Assembly (NCBI GenBank): GCA_937885645.1
Contig: CALABJ010000016.1
Coordinates: forward strand, 1 to 64,000
Length of the DNA: 64,000 nt
Direction of reading: 5' to 3'
Source: RGIG4097 sp937885645
Lineage (GTDB): Bacteria; Bacillota; Clostridia; Christensenellales; CAG-917
Shown here: one piece after another, positions 34,812 to 43,563 of the stretch
Numbering within the stretch: position 1 is the stretch's first letter
Layout of the letters: each line of letters starts with the position of its first letter
The notes under the pieces: model-generated
The model's input: the letters and a program-made list of their open reading frames with translations, nothing else
Databases searched by the model: none
What the model was told of the DNA's origin: nothing
Program-made: the position numbers and the translations under genes

Positions 34812-35562
34812 TTTTCTTATCCTTAAAGGTGGGCTTCACGCCAAGGCCGTATATTCTGTCTGCGGGGATATTGTACTTTTCAATGAACTCTGCCACTCTG
34901 TCAAGTTTGCCAATGTTTTTAGGTGAGTGGGCGTCTGATCCAACAATGAGTTTCACTCCGCTTTCAAGGATTGCTTCAATATTCTTTTCAAGGACGTCCA
35001 CGTGCTTCTCGTTGAATTCAACGTACATACCCTTCTCTGCCGCCTTTTTGCAGATGACAGGCACATCAACAGGACAGCGATGTCCAAGATGCACAAGCAC
35101 GTCAATGGGATAGCGATCCATTGCTTTGAGATAGGACTGAGTGTTCAATTCCTTGATTTTCTCTTTTGCCTTTTTAGGGCCGAAGCCGTTGGTGAAAACG
35201 TATTTTGCGTACTTCATTGCCACGGGGATTTTGAGATAGCGGTGGAAACCCATATGCAACACACCGCACTCCTTGATGATGTCCTCGGGCACGTCAAGAT
35301 AGCCGTCAAATCCAAGAAGATTGCCTTCAACGCCGTGTATGACTTTCAACCCGTCACCGTGCTTCAACAAAAAGTCCTTGATTTCTCTCTCTTGCTTGTA
35401 GAATTTCTTTCTGGTCATGTGGCAAATGAAGCAGGTGAAAGAGTGGTCTGTGATTGCCACTTCTTCAAGACCGTGCTTCTTGGCACGCATGAGATTGTCA
35501 CGGACTTTGCCCGTGCCGTCACTTGCCACTGTGTGTGTATGATAGTCGCCGATAAATTTCAT
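34804..35562 (-). CDS. PHP-domain phosphoesterase
   Basis: 252 residues of PHP fold: DYHTHTVASDGTG with the first metal His pair, AITDHS, a His-rich middle (HMGFHRY), HLGHRCPVD, and GSDAHSP near the end. These bind a trinuclear metal site. Related proteins act as histidinol or nucleotide phosphatases (YcdX-like); substrate unknown. Starts inside the murB stop (ATGA, 4-base overlap) and overlaps whiA, so all three are cotranslated. Confidence 0.85.
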   Translation of the reverse strand: MKFIGDYHTHTVASDGTGKVRDNLMRAKKHGLEEVAITDHSFTCFICHMTRKKFYKQEREIKDFLLKHGDGLKVIHGVEGNLLGFDGYLDVPEDIIKECGVLHMGFHRYLKIPVAMKYAKYVFTNGFGPKKAKEKIKELNTQSYLKAMDRYPIDVLVHLGHRCPVDVPVICKKAAEKGMYVEFNEKHVDVLEKNIEAILESGVKLIVGSDAHSPKNIGKLDRVAEFIEKYNIPADRIYGLGVKPTFKDKKND

Positions 35563-36392
35563 TGTTCACCTAGCAAAATAAATTCTTCTTCAAGTGTTAT
35601 TTGGAAGAGTTCTTCAACTCTTGTCTTTGCCCTTTCAACCAGTGTCAAAAAGTCGGTGGCACTGCCCTCACCCTTGTTGACGATGAAGTTGCCGTGAAGG
35701 TTGGATATTTCTGCTCCACCAACCCTTTCACCTTTGAGCCCTGCCTTGTCAATATAGTAGCCTGCAGAAAGCCCTACGTTTTTGAAAGTGCACCCAACAC
35801 TTCGTCCTCTTGGCTGAGTGTTGTGTCGCACATCTAGGTTGTGTTTGAGCAAAGTGTCAATGTGCTTTGTGTCCGCAGGTTTAAGGCTGAGTGTCACGTC
35901 AAGCACCACATCCCTACACCCTTTTCTGTAAGAAAAGAGGAAAGGCGGAAAAAGTGTTTTCACGTCACCATCGGCACTTAACACAGTGATTTCGGTGATT
36001 AAACTGCCGATTTCGTGCCCAAATGCCCCTGCGTTCATCTTGACTGCACCGCCTATACTGGCTGGCACACCAACCAAAAATTCAAGGCCAGTGAGCCCTC
36101 TGAGACGGCACTCTTTGATGAGAGATGACACCCGTGCACCTCCATCAACTCTCACTCTGTCACCATCAAATTCAAGGTGGTTCAAGCACTTTGTGGACAC
36201 CACGGTTTTGGTGTTTTCGCCGTCAGGTATGATGAGGTTTGACCCACCGCCCAAGATGAAAGCGTCATCACCTTTGTCACGGATTACGTCAACAAATTCC
36301 TCTTTGTTTTCGGGGATCACGAGGGTTTTCACAACCCCTTTTCCACCATAGGTTGACAGCCTGTTTGCCTCTACGTTTTTTGAGATAATCAT
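35559..36392 (-). CDS. murB: UDP-N-acetylenolpyruvoylglucosamine reductase
   Basis: FAD enzyme that reduces UDP-GlcNAc-enolpyruvate to UDP-MurNAc. FAD-binding GGGSN at 48-52 with FILGGGSNLII; GVPASIGGAVKMNAGAFG; SYRKG; and PRGRSVGCTFKN with the catalytic Ser. 277 residues, type II MurB. There is no ribosome binding site before the ATG; a TATATT hexamer lies five bases upstream, so it may be leaderless, though its -35 is weak (TTGGAT). Confidence 0.94.
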   Translation of the reverse strand: MIISKNVEANRLSTYGGKGVVKTLVIPENKEEFVDVIRDKGDDAFILGGGSNLIIPDGENTKTVVSTKCLNHLEFDGDRVRVDGGARVSSLIKECRLRGLTGLEFLVGVPASIGGAVKMNAGAFGHEIGSLITEITVLSADGDVKTLFPPFLFSYRKGCRDVVLDVTLSLKPADTKHIDTLLKHNLDVRHNTQPRGRSVGCTFKNVGLSAGYYIDKAGLKGERVGGAEISNLHGNFIVNKGEGSATDFLTLVERAKTRVEELFQITLEEEFILLGEQ

Positions 36393-36535
36393 ATCTCAAT
36401 ATACGCAGGAAACTTCTTCAATATCCAACCGAGTTTATATTATATATAAAGCCTCGTCTTTTCTCAACAGAAAATTCTTTGAATTTTTCTTTTTACAAGG
36501 TATTGTGGCAGTGCACTACAAAAACCACTTGCCAC

Positions 36536-38368
36536 TTAGTCGTTGGACTTTCTTTCGTCAAGCGCCTTTTGGAGACTGACTTTCAGTTTTGATGCGGATT
36601 GCACTGAAAATCCCTCAAGCAATGCAATGTCCTCATCCTTTGCGTGAAGGATATTTTCAACTGAGCCAAACTTTTTGAGTAAGTCGGCAGATTTCTTTTT
36701 GCCTATGCCGGGAATGTCACGGAGCACGCTTTCACTCATGCGTTTTGCGTGCAGATTGCGGTGAAAAGTGATTGCAAATCGGTGTGCCTCATCACGGATA
36801 CGTTGAAGCAGTTGCAAAGCAACTGAATCTTTGGACAGCATGACACTCTCCTTGGGGGCTCTGCCCAAAAACACTTCCTCTTCTCTTTCGGCAAGGGATA
36901 ATATTTCTATGTCATTCCTGCCGTAGAGTGCAAGTGCGTCAAGGGCGTAGGACAGCTGTCCTTTTCCGCCGTCTATGACGATGAGGTCGGGGACAGATGC
37001 AAAACTTTCGTCAGTTTCCTCAGGGTTGTTGAGCCTTTCAAGCCTTCTGGACAAAGTTTCCTTCATAGAGGCAAAGTCATTGTTGCCTTCGACGGTTTTG
37101 ATTTTGAACTTTCTGTAATGACTCTTCTTTGGCTCACCGCCCTCAAAGACAACCATGCTGGACACTTTGTCAACACCAGACACGTGAGATATGTCATAGC
37201 ACTCAATGCGGTTTGGCAAAGTCTTCAAGGACAAAAGGTCGGCAAGTTGCTTCACCGCACCTTTGGTGCGTATTGTCTTCCTTTCTTCCTGCGTGCCGTG
37301 CTTTTCAAGAGCATCGTGGGCGTTGGTGTGAGCAAGGTCAAGAAGTTGTTTTCTCACCCCTTGTTTTGGGGACAACACGTGGATTTTTCTGCCCACCAAA
37401 GTTGACAGTGCATCTTCAAGGGCCTTGTTGTCGTCTGCGCCGTCAGTGATGATTTCATCACAAACAGGGGGATTGTTTTTGTAGAATTGATATAGATATG
37501 AGGTGAGGCTGTCGTCAATGCCGTCAAAGACGGAGTTTTCACCGCCAACAAGTTTGCCACCGCGGACAACAAGCATATTGACTGCCGTCTTCACCCCGTT
37601 TGTTTCATAGGCAAACACGTCAAGGTTGAAGTCCTTGGGAAGGGCGGACACTTGTTTTCGCACCACCTTTTCAAGGACGGCAAGTTTTTCCTTGTATTTC
37701 AGTGCCACCTCAAAGTTTTCCTTGTCGGCAAACTCCATCATCTTGTCGGTGAGCACTCTTTCCACTTCTCTGTCGTTGCCCTTGAGGAAATCCACAACGC
37801 GCATAACTTCCTTCCTATATTCCTCTTTTGTCACCTTGCCTGAGCAGGGGGCAACGCATCTGCCTAGGTGTGCGTTGAGGCAGGGGCGAGAGGGTTTTGT
37901 CATATCGCGATTGCAGTCACGGATGGGGAATGCGGAGTGGATGAGGTCAAATATGTCACGGATGTTGACAGACTGCATATATGGTCCAAAATATTTTGCG
38001 CCGTCATTTTTTAGTGCCCGCACCAAAGATATGCTGGGATAGTCCTCTTTAAGGTTTATCCTGACAAAGGGATAGGACTTGTCGTCTTTGAGGAGAATAT
38101 TATATTGTGGGGTGTGCTTTTTGATGAGGTTGTTTTCAGTGACGAGGGCGTCAACTTCACTTCCGCAGATGATATACCTAAAATCCGCCACGTGGTCAAG
38201 CATTGCCATAACCTTCACCGTCTTCACCGAGTTATGGAAATATTGACGAAGCCTATTTTTGAGGTTTTTGGCTTTGCCCACGTAGATGATATTGTCGTCC
38301 TTGTCCAGCATGAGGTACACACCGGGGTTTTCGGGGACGTCTTTCAGTTTCTCCTTGAAGTTGACCAT
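36536..38368 (-). CDS. uvrC: UvrABC excinuclease subunit C
   Basis: Makes both incisions in nucleotide excision repair. GIY-YIG domain at the N-terminus (NPGVYLML, IIYVGKAKNLKNRL), Cys-rich segment (RPCLNAHLGRCVAPC), UvrB-binding helix pair, an RNase H-like nuclease domain (ECYDISHVSG ... IVIDGGKGQLSYA), and a C-terminal HhH (RDIPGIGKKKSADLLKKFGS). I choose 38368 (MVNFKEKL): a TATAAT ends six bases upstream and the nine extra N-terminal residues would be untranscribed. 610 residues, normal. Confidence 0.95.
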   Translation of the reverse strand: MVNFKEKLKDVPENPGVYLMLDKDDNIIYVGKAKNLKNRLRQYFHNSVKTVKVMAMLDHVADFRYIICGSEVDALVTENNLIKKHTPQYNILLKDDKSYPFVRINLKEDYPSISLVRALKNDGAKYFGPYMQSVNIRDIFDLIHSAFPIRDCNRDMTKPSRPCLNAHLGRCVAPCSGKVTKEEYRKEVMRVVDFLKGNDREVERVLTDKMMEFADKENFEVALKYKEKLAVLEKVVRKQVSALPKDFNLDVFAYETNGVKTAVNMLVVRGGKLVGGENSVFDGIDDSLTSYLYQFYKNNPPVCDEIITDGADDNKALEDALSTLVGRKIHVLSPKQGVRKQLLDLAHTNAHDALEKHGTQEERKTIRTKGAVKQLADLLSLKTLPNRIECYDISHVSGVDKVSSMVVFEGGEPKKSHYRKFKIKTVEGNNDFASMKETLSRRLERLNNPEETDESFASVPDLIVIDGGKGQLSYALDALALYGRNDIEILSLAEREEEVFLGRAPKESVMLSKDSVALQLLQRIRDEAHRFAITFHRNLHAKRMSESVLRDIPGIGKKKSADLLKKFGSVENILHAKDEDIALLEGFSVQSASKLKVSLQKALDERKSND

Positions 38369-38374
38369 AACTTG

Positions 38375-38403
38375 ATTATACCCCAAAAATCCCAAATAGT
38401 AAA
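38375..38403 (-). promoter_or_regulatory. uvrC promoter (leaderless)
   Basis: Minus-strand TTTACT (38403-38398), 17 bases, consensus TATAAT (38380-38375), six bases to the ATG at 38368. Confidence 0.65.
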
Positions 38404-38412
38404 TATATAAAT

Positions 38413-38436
38413 AAGCCGAGAAAAGATTCTCGGCTT
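38413..38436 (-). terminator. Terminator after the lipoprotein gene
   Basis: AAGCCGAG / CTCGGCTT stem with eight-base loop; ATTTCTTTT follows on the plus strand and ATTTATATATTT on the minus strand. The lipoprotein gene ends 27 bases away. Confidence 0.8.
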
Positions 38437-38462
38437 ATTTCTTTTATTGATATTGTTTTTCC

Positions 38463-39410
38463 CTAGACAAAAAGTCCGCCCTGATATTCTTGATGAGGAT
38501 TTGTCACGGTATATGTGCCGTCCTCGTTCATTGTGATGATGATTTCAACTTGTTTATCTGGTCTTGGATAAATCTGATCGTGAGTTGTCCACGATGCATA
38601 ATTGTCAATGATTGTTTTGGTCGCGAATTCATACGTATTGTGTTTTTTCCCGTCATTCTTTTCTGTGTTCACATTATAATTAATTTCGTAAACTTGAATG
38701 ACAACCACGTTGATATTTGCTCGCGCTTCTCTATATGCAATGGCATATTGGTTTTCCGCAAGAGGAGTCCTACGGCCATCGCCTCCTACATAAATTGGCT
38801 TGGCTTGTCCTAATTTTTCAATAAGCGTATCAGTTATTTCTTGATTGACCACTGCTTTTACACTGTCAATTTGCATATAAATATTATTAATTGTTGAATC
38901 CACGTGCAAATATGGGATGTTTTCCATTGTCACTTTCGGCTTTGCATTTGAAAATGCTTCCCCCAAAGTGAAATAACCGTCCTCAAATCCATAACCGTAT
39001 TCAAAATAATCAGGGTTTGCTACTTTACCAAGCTTTGTCAAAATTATTTGTTCGCTCATGTATATAGGAGCATTAATTGTTTTTTCATACTCCCAAATGA
39101 CAACCTCATATTTTGGCAATTCTATTTCTTCTATGACTTTTGAAGTGCCACTCAAAACCAAAGGATATTTTCCGTTCACGACAAATTTGTCAATGACTTT
39201 TGCTTCCCCTAAAATGTAATGATCGATGACTTCAAAATATTCGTCTTGGTCATCTATTGTTTGACCAAAACGATATGTGTCTTTCCCGAGAGTTGAACGC
39301 ACATAAGGGAAAGTTTCTTCTTGTTGTTCAACTTCATCGCATGCCACAAAGAGGCAACTCATTGCAACAAAAATCAAGCACAACAATACTGTCAATATTT
39401 TCTTTTTCAT
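38463..39410 (-). CDS. Lipoprotein of unknown function
   Basis: 315 residues from MKKKILTVLLCLIFVAMS, with lipobox CLFVAC (Cys24). GGAGG precedes the ATG, so I drop 22 upstream residues. The mature part is beta-rich and may hold two related domains, but I recognise no family. Single gene, ended by a hairpin. Probably on the outer face of the membrane. Confidence 0.75.
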   Translation of the reverse strand: MKKKILTVLLCLIFVAMSCLFVACDEVEQQEETFPYVRSTLGKDTYRFGQTIDDQDEYFEVIDHYILGEAKVIDKFVVNGKYPLVLSGTSKVIEEIELPKYEVVIWEYEKTINAPIYMSEQIILTKLGKVANPDYFEYGYGFEDGYFTLGEAFSNAKPKVTMENIPYLHVDSTINNIYMQIDSVKAVVNQEITDTLIEKLGQAKPIYVGGDGRRTPLAENQYAIAYREARANINVVVIQVYEINYNVNTEKNDGKKHNTYEFATKTIIDNYASWTTHDQIYPRPDKQVEIIITMNEDGTYTVTNPHQEYQGGLFV

Positions 39411-39604
39411 ATCAAATGCCTCCATTTCGATATTTGCAAAGCGCGCTAGATGGATTAAAACAAAAAGCAACACCACAGGGCGTTGCTAAAATGAAAATTT
39501 GTGACCGACCAGCCCCATAAAACCTTCTTGCATACTTTACAAGTTAATTATACAATACGGCAGAGGCTCTGTCAATACCCCTATAAATGCTTTGCATTTT
39601 AATA

Positions 39605-39775
39605 TTATCCTTGACCACAGCAACAGCCGTTGCCTGAGGTGTTGCTCCCCTCTGTCAAGGTCAAAGCAAGAAGGATTGCCCCCATAACTGCGATTTCGGT
39701 GTAGTTGAGTCCGCCGTCACCTGCAAAGACCAAAAATACTATCAGCAGAAACAAATACCAATTGTTATCTCCCAT
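39605..39775 (-). CDS. Small membrane protein with C-terminal Cys cluster
   Basis: 56 residues from MGDNNWYLFLLIVFLVFAGD, preceded by GGGAGGGGG. Two hydrophobic stretches and a tail GSNTSGNGCCCGQG with three adjacent Cys. Resembles short Gly/Cys-ended membrane proteins in sporulating Bacillota; function unknown. Divergent from the arsR-type gene at 39868. Confidence 0.6.
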   Translation of the reverse strand: MGDNNWYLFLLIVFLVFAGDGGLNYTEIAVMGAILLALTLTEGSNTSGNGCCCGQG

Positions 39776-39852
39776 ACCCCCTCCCAAACGGCTTTTTACC
39801 ACAATATGCACCACCATGTGACAAAGTGAGTGAAATTTTTTGTTTTGAGATA

Positions 39853-39861
39853 TGCTAATAT
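39853..39861 (+). promoter_or_regulatory. Extended -10 promoter of the ArsR gene (leaderless)
   Basis: TGC-TAATAT with TAATAT at 39856-39861, six bases before the ATG at 39868. No clear -35; an extended -10 can compensate. Confidence 0.55.
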
Positions 39862-39867
39862 GCAGAT

Positions 39868-40209
39868 ATGAAAACACTTCTTGATACCGAAACAGCAAAT
39901 CTTGTGCAAAATTATCTGCCACGAAACGCAGTGCTCTACTCCCTTTCTGAGTTTTTCAGTGCCTGCGGTGACGCAACAAGGACAAAAATAATATGCGCTC
40001 TTTCAATCAGTGAAATGTGCGTCACTGACCTTTGCACACTTTTATCCCTCAACCAAACCACTTGCTCACATCAACTGAGATATTTGCGCTCAGCAGGGAT
40101 TGTGAGATGTCGGCGTGAAGGCAAGGTGATATTCTACTCACTGAGGGATAAGCGGATAGAAAACGTGCTGTCCGCAGGAGCGGAATATCTTGGCTATATG
40201 AGATACTAA
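39868..40209 (+). CDS. ArsR/SmtB-family regulator
   Basis: 113 residues of winged-helix repressor. SEMCVTDLCTLL matches the ExCVxDL metal-binding helix of ArsR/CadC, and NQTTCSHQLRYLRSAGIVRCRREGKVIFYSL is the DNA-reading helix and wing. Probably a thiol-metal sensor, though no efflux or reductase gene is next to it, so its target lies elsewhere. No ribosome binding site; likely leaderless. Followed by a strong terminator. Confidence 0.88.
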   Translation: MKTLLDTETANLVQNYLPRNAVLYSLSEFFSACGDATRTKIICALSISEMCVTDLCTLLSLNQTTCSHQLRYLRSAGIVRCRREGKVIFYSLRDKRIENVLSAGAEYLGYMRY

Positions 40210-40242
40210 ACAACTGTTTTTCTTTTCTTCTTACTCAAAAGA

Positions 40243-40267
40243 AAAACCGCCAACATTGGCGGTTTTT
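40243..40267 (+). terminator. Terminator of the ArsR gene
   Basis: AAACCGCC / GGCGGTTT with a short loop, followed by TTCTTG; A-rich on the other side, so bidirectional. Confidence 0.88.
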
Positions 40268-40339
40268 CTTGTTTATAGGCTTATTTTTTCTTTTCAAATT
40301 TTGTTGTTTTTTGAGGGTTTTACAAGGTTAGAATGCCGA

Positions 40340-41050
40340 TTATTTGAAAATGTCCTCGTCATCGTCTTTGTTGTCTTCATCTTTGACTTCGGGGGTTGAG
40401 TCGGCAGGTTTTGCCTCTTCATTTGTCTTCACTTCGTCATGGTCAAAGACGGCGTTTTCATCGTAGTCAAAGGGGTTTTCTTCCTCTTCGTCTTCTTCCA
40501 CGTTTTCAGTTTTGAGACGCTTTCTAAGGGCGCTTGACACCTTCTTTTTCAGCACCTCATAGACGTATGCCATAAGAAAATCTATTGCCATAAGTGCCAC
40601 GATGCCCACAAGTTCCACTGCCCAGAAAGGCACTTTGAAAGTGAGCTCGGGGGATATCATAATTGTGCCTGCAACGTAGTAGAGGAAGGCAATTGCCCCT
40701 GCGATGAAAACCACCTTGACGGGGACGGATATAAACCACTTCACCTTTTTTTCAAGCATAATGGCAGACACTATGCACATAGGGGCAAAATATACCACGT
40801 AGCCTGATATGGCAAGGATGTCACCCACTATTGCAAATGCCAAAAGTGAGGACACTACGTAGGCGGATATTGAAGCAAAATAATACTTTTGTGACAGGGG
40901 CACAAGGAGTGCAAGGCACGCCGCCACATAAAAACCGATAGTGCCGTAGCGCACCACCACCGACAGCCAAACAAGAAGAAGCGCCATGGCGGCAGATATG
41001 CCACCCAGCGCTATCTCATAAAGTATTTGCTGACGGGGTTTTCTTTTCAT
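40340..41050 (-). CDS. Membrane protein with acidic cytoplasmic tail
   Basis: 236 residues. About five or six membrane helices between residues 10 and 170, then a tail with runs of Glu and Asp (VEEDEEEENPFDYDENAV) ending DDDEDIFK. No family recognised; the layout resembles small-molecule S components but has no signature. Last gene of the six-gene operon starting at 45461, three bases after the J-like/TPR gene. No ribosome binding site, so translation is probably coupled. Confidence 0.65.
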   Translation of the reverse strand: MKRKPRQQILYEIALGGISAAMALLLVWLSVVVRYGTIGFYVAACLALLVPLSQKYYFASISAYVVSSLLAFAIVGDILAISGYVVYFAPMCIVSAIMLEKKVKWFISVPVKVVFIAGAIAFLYYVAGTIMISPELTFKVPFWAVELVGIVALMAIDFLMAYVYEVLKKKVSSALRKRLKTENVEEDEEEENPFDYDENAVFDHDEVKTNEEAKPADSTPEVKDEDNKDDDEDIFK

Positions 41051-41053
41051 AGT

Positions 41054-41701
41054 CTAGCAACAACGGATGCAGTCGCCACCCATACACTCACAACAACAGT
41101 CCGCGCACCAAAGTGCTTGACAGACGGTGCAACAGTTGTCTGCGGCATCAGGTTGTTGTTGATAACTGCGGTGATATCCTTGAGCCTCTTGACCTTGATA
41201 GTTTTGACGAGGACGCTCATTTTTGAAAGCGTTGGTGCCGTCAATCTTCTTTTTCATATTGTCAAGAGCGCGTTGATATTTCTCATTGCCCGGTTCAAGG
41301 GACAGTGCGATTTCAAGTTGCTTTTTGCTTTCATTGAGCCAACTCTTTTCATAGTAAACGATGGCTTGATAATAGTGCCACTCGCCACCACGATTTGACA
41401 TATTGTCAAGAAGATTTTGTGCTCTTGTGAAGTCCTTGTTTTTGATTGCGGTCTTGACATCTTCAAAGGGGTCAGATGAATATGACTCACCACTGACAGA
41501 GGCGGTGTCATGGCTGTATTCCATGGCAAGTTGATAGGCCTTGTCAAGCTCTTCAAGCATACGTGCAGCGTCAGCACCCGTCTCGCCTTCTTCAAAGACA
41601 AGTTGTTGATAATGTGCTCTCTTTTCCTTGTATGCTTCAAGGATTTCGCTTTGGGTTGCACCCTTTTCAATTCCGAGGATTACAAACGGATCGTTTGGCA
41701 T
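41054..41701 (-). CDS. J-like/TPR protein with Cys-rich tail
   Basis: 215 residues. N-terminal ~65 resemble a J domain (PFVILGIEKGATQSEILEAYKE) but HPD is missing, so it should not stimulate DnaK. Then TPR-like helices (AQNLLDNMSNRGGEWHYYQA, ESKKQLEIALSLEPGNEKYQ), a Gln/Tyr linker, and a tail with eleven Cys in 26 residues (CCTVCQALWCADCCCEC). The tail could bind metal or lie at a membrane. Overlaps the upstream DUF5685-like gene by 22 bases. Confidence 0.72.
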   Translation of the reverse strand: MPNDPFVILGIEKGATQSEILEAYKEKRAHYQQLVFEEGETGADAARMLEELDKAYQLAMEYSHDTASVSGESYSSDPFEDVKTAIKNKDFTRAQNLLDNMSNRGGEWHYYQAIVYYEKSWLNESKKQLEIALSLEPGNEKYQRALDNMKKKIDGTNAFKNERPRQNYQGQEAQGYHRSYQQQPDAADNCCTVCQALWCADCCCECMGGDCIRCC

Positions 41702-42540
41702 TTTTCCACTCCTTTGAGCAGTCGCTCTATTTGCAAATTGAGTCCAAGGTAGATGGTGTTTGACAGCACACCTTCACCTATTGTTATTTCCATTTGGTTG
41801 TAGCTTTCAACCATTCTGTTATATGTTGATTTCAGCAGAAATGACAGTTCATCGGCGTTTTTCAAAAGATAATCTGCCTTTTCTGTGCATTTGCCGTAGT
41901 TGTTGACGATGACGTTGTATCGTCCTTTCTTGCTGTCTTCAGCAAGGTCATCCACCGCGTCAAGAAGATAGATGAGTCTGCCAAGATTGTAGGTGAAGAG
42001 GTCAACGTTGTCGTCAGTCTTGACAAGCGCTTTTGTCATATCTCTCATGACGACAGCGGTGCAATCCGCCACTTCGTCAATGGATGCTGAGTTTGATTTT
42101 TCAAGGTCTGCAAGACGTCTGAACTCCCTCTTCATCAACTTGTCCACTTCGGGCATACGGCGTGCCGCAGCGCGCTTTCTAAGCCACAAACGCCAGAGAA
42201 TTGGCAAGCGGATTTTTTTGCCGTCTTCCACGTCGTCTGCTATGTTGTAGTAGGTGAGAAGCACCGCCACGTCTGCCGCCTTGATGGACAAATCGTCAGG
42301 CTCAATCATAGGCTTCTTTTTGCCGTTGAGAAAGCACACTTTCCTCTCCATCTTTGGCTCTTGTCCTGCAAGGGAGTGAAGAAGCACGCTGTAAAACGTC
42401 ACGTCGTAGTTGGTGCAAAGACGAGTGAGAGGACCGCCTGTTTTTCCTAGGGCTCTGCACAGTCCGCAGTAGTAGCCTTGAAAGACATTGAAGTCCTTTA
42501 TGAGCATATTGTTTTTGTCAGGAATTACGTATCCAAACAT
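41680..42540 (-). CDS. DUF5685-like all-helical protein
   Basis: 286 residues, starting MFGYVIPDKNNMLIKDFNVF. YYCGLCRALG near residue 25 is typical of this uncharacterised family. Two acidic segments stand out: YYNIADDVEDGKK (around 97-109) and DAVDDLAEDSKKGRYN (around 195-210). Their pattern recalls the metal-binding segments of head-to-head isoprenoid synthases. It overlaps the J-like/TPR gene, and lies 10 bases after trpS. Function unknown. Confidence 0.72.
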   Translation of the reverse strand: MFGYVIPDKNNMLIKDFNVFQGYYCGLCRALGKTGGPLTRLCTNYDVTFYSVLLHSLAGQEPKMERKVCFLNGKKKPMIEPDDLSIKAADVAVLLTYYNIADDVEDGKKIRLPILWRLWLRKRAAARRMPEVDKLMKREFRRLADLEKSNSASIDEVADCTAVVMRDMTKALVKTDDNVDLFTYNLGRLIYLLDAVDDLAEDSKKGRYNVIVNNYGKCTEKADYLLKNADELSFLLKSTYNRMVESYNQMEITIGEGVLSNTIYLGLNLQIERLLKGVEKCQTIRL

Positions 42541-42550
42541 ACTCTCTCAC

Positions 42551-43555
42551 TTAGGGTTGAACAAATCCAACCTTGCGATAGACTTTGGACAAGGTCTTGC
42601 TTGCAAGGTATGAAGCAGTTGATGCGCCCTTTCTCATAACCTCTTGGAGATAGTCCTTGTTCTTCATATAGTAGTCGTATTTTTCTTGGATAGGCTTCAA
42701 ATATTCCACAACGCATTCACCGACTTTCAGTTTGAAGTCCGCGTATGACGCCCCTGCAAATTCCTTTTCTGCCTCTTCAATGGTTGTGCCGTTGAACACT
42801 GAATAGATGGTGAGAAGGTTGCTTATGCCAGGTTTGTCCTCACGGAAGACGATGTCGTGGTCGCAGTCGGTGACTGCACGCTTGAACTTGCGCATAATTG
42901 TGTCTGCATCGTCAAGAAGGAACACAACGCCACCTGCATTGTCGTCGGTCTTGCCCATCTTTGCGGTGGGGTCAAGAAGGTTGGCTATCTTTGCCCCTTG
43001 TTTGGGGAAAATGCCGTCAGGAATGACAAATGTGGGTGAATATTTGGAGTTGAATCTTTGTGCCACGTCACGGGCAAGTTCAAGGTGTTGCTTTTGGTCC
43101 TTGCCGATGGGCACGTAGTCTGTTTGATAAAGGAGAATATCCGCCGCCATCAAAGTGGGGTATGCAAAAAGACCCAAATTGATATTTTCGGGGTGTTTCA
43201 AACTCTTGTCCTTGAATTGTGTCATACGGCTTGCTTCACCAAATTGGGTGTAGCAGTTGAGAACCCATGCAAGCTCTGCGTGTTGAGGCACGTGGGATTG
43301 GACAAAAAGAACACTCTTTTCAGGGTCCAAACCTATGGCAAGGAAGAGTGCCATAAAGTCATAGGTGCGACGGCGAAGGTCTGCGGGCACGTTGTCAACG
43401 GTGATTGAGTGCATATCTGCAACGGTGTAGATGCATCTATACTCGTCTTGCAGTCTTATCATATTTTTCAATGCGCCGATATAGTTGCCCAGTTGAAGAT
43501 CGCCGGTGGGTTTCAGTGCGCTGTACACGATTTTGTTTGATTGTGTTGTTTCCAT
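42551..43555 (-). CDS. trpS: Tryptophanyl-tRNA synthetase
   Basis: Charges tRNA-Trp. Class I fold: GDLQLGNYIGAL in place of HIGH, DMHSIT, and LDPTAKMGKTDDN as the KMSKS loop, with Gly in place of the first Ser and Thr in place of the second. 334 residues, normal. AGGAG before the ATG. Nine bases after thrC, ten before the DUF5685-like gene, so it belongs to the same operon. No T-box leader is visible. Confidence 0.95.
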   Translation of the reverse strand: METTQSNKIVYSALKPTGDLQLGNYIGALKNMIRLQDEYRCIYTVADMHSITVDNVPADLRRRTYDFMALFLAIGLDPEKSVLFVQSHVPQHAELAWVLNCYTQFGEASRMTQFKDKSLKHPENINLGLFAYPTLMAADILLYQTDYVPIGKDQKQHLELARDVAQRFNSKYSPTFVIPDGIFPKQGAKIANLLDPTAKMGKTDDNAGGVVFLLDDADTIMRKFKRAVTDCDHDIVFREDKPGISNLLTIYSVFNGTTIEEAEKEFAGASYADFKLKVGECVVEYLKPIQEKYDYYMKNKDYLQEVMRKGASTASYLASKTLSKVYRKVGFVQP

Positions 43556-43563
43556 ATATTCTC

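Noticed and set aside
41054..41701. Functional DnaJ cochaperone
   Set aside because: The HPD motif needed to stimulate DnaK is missing.
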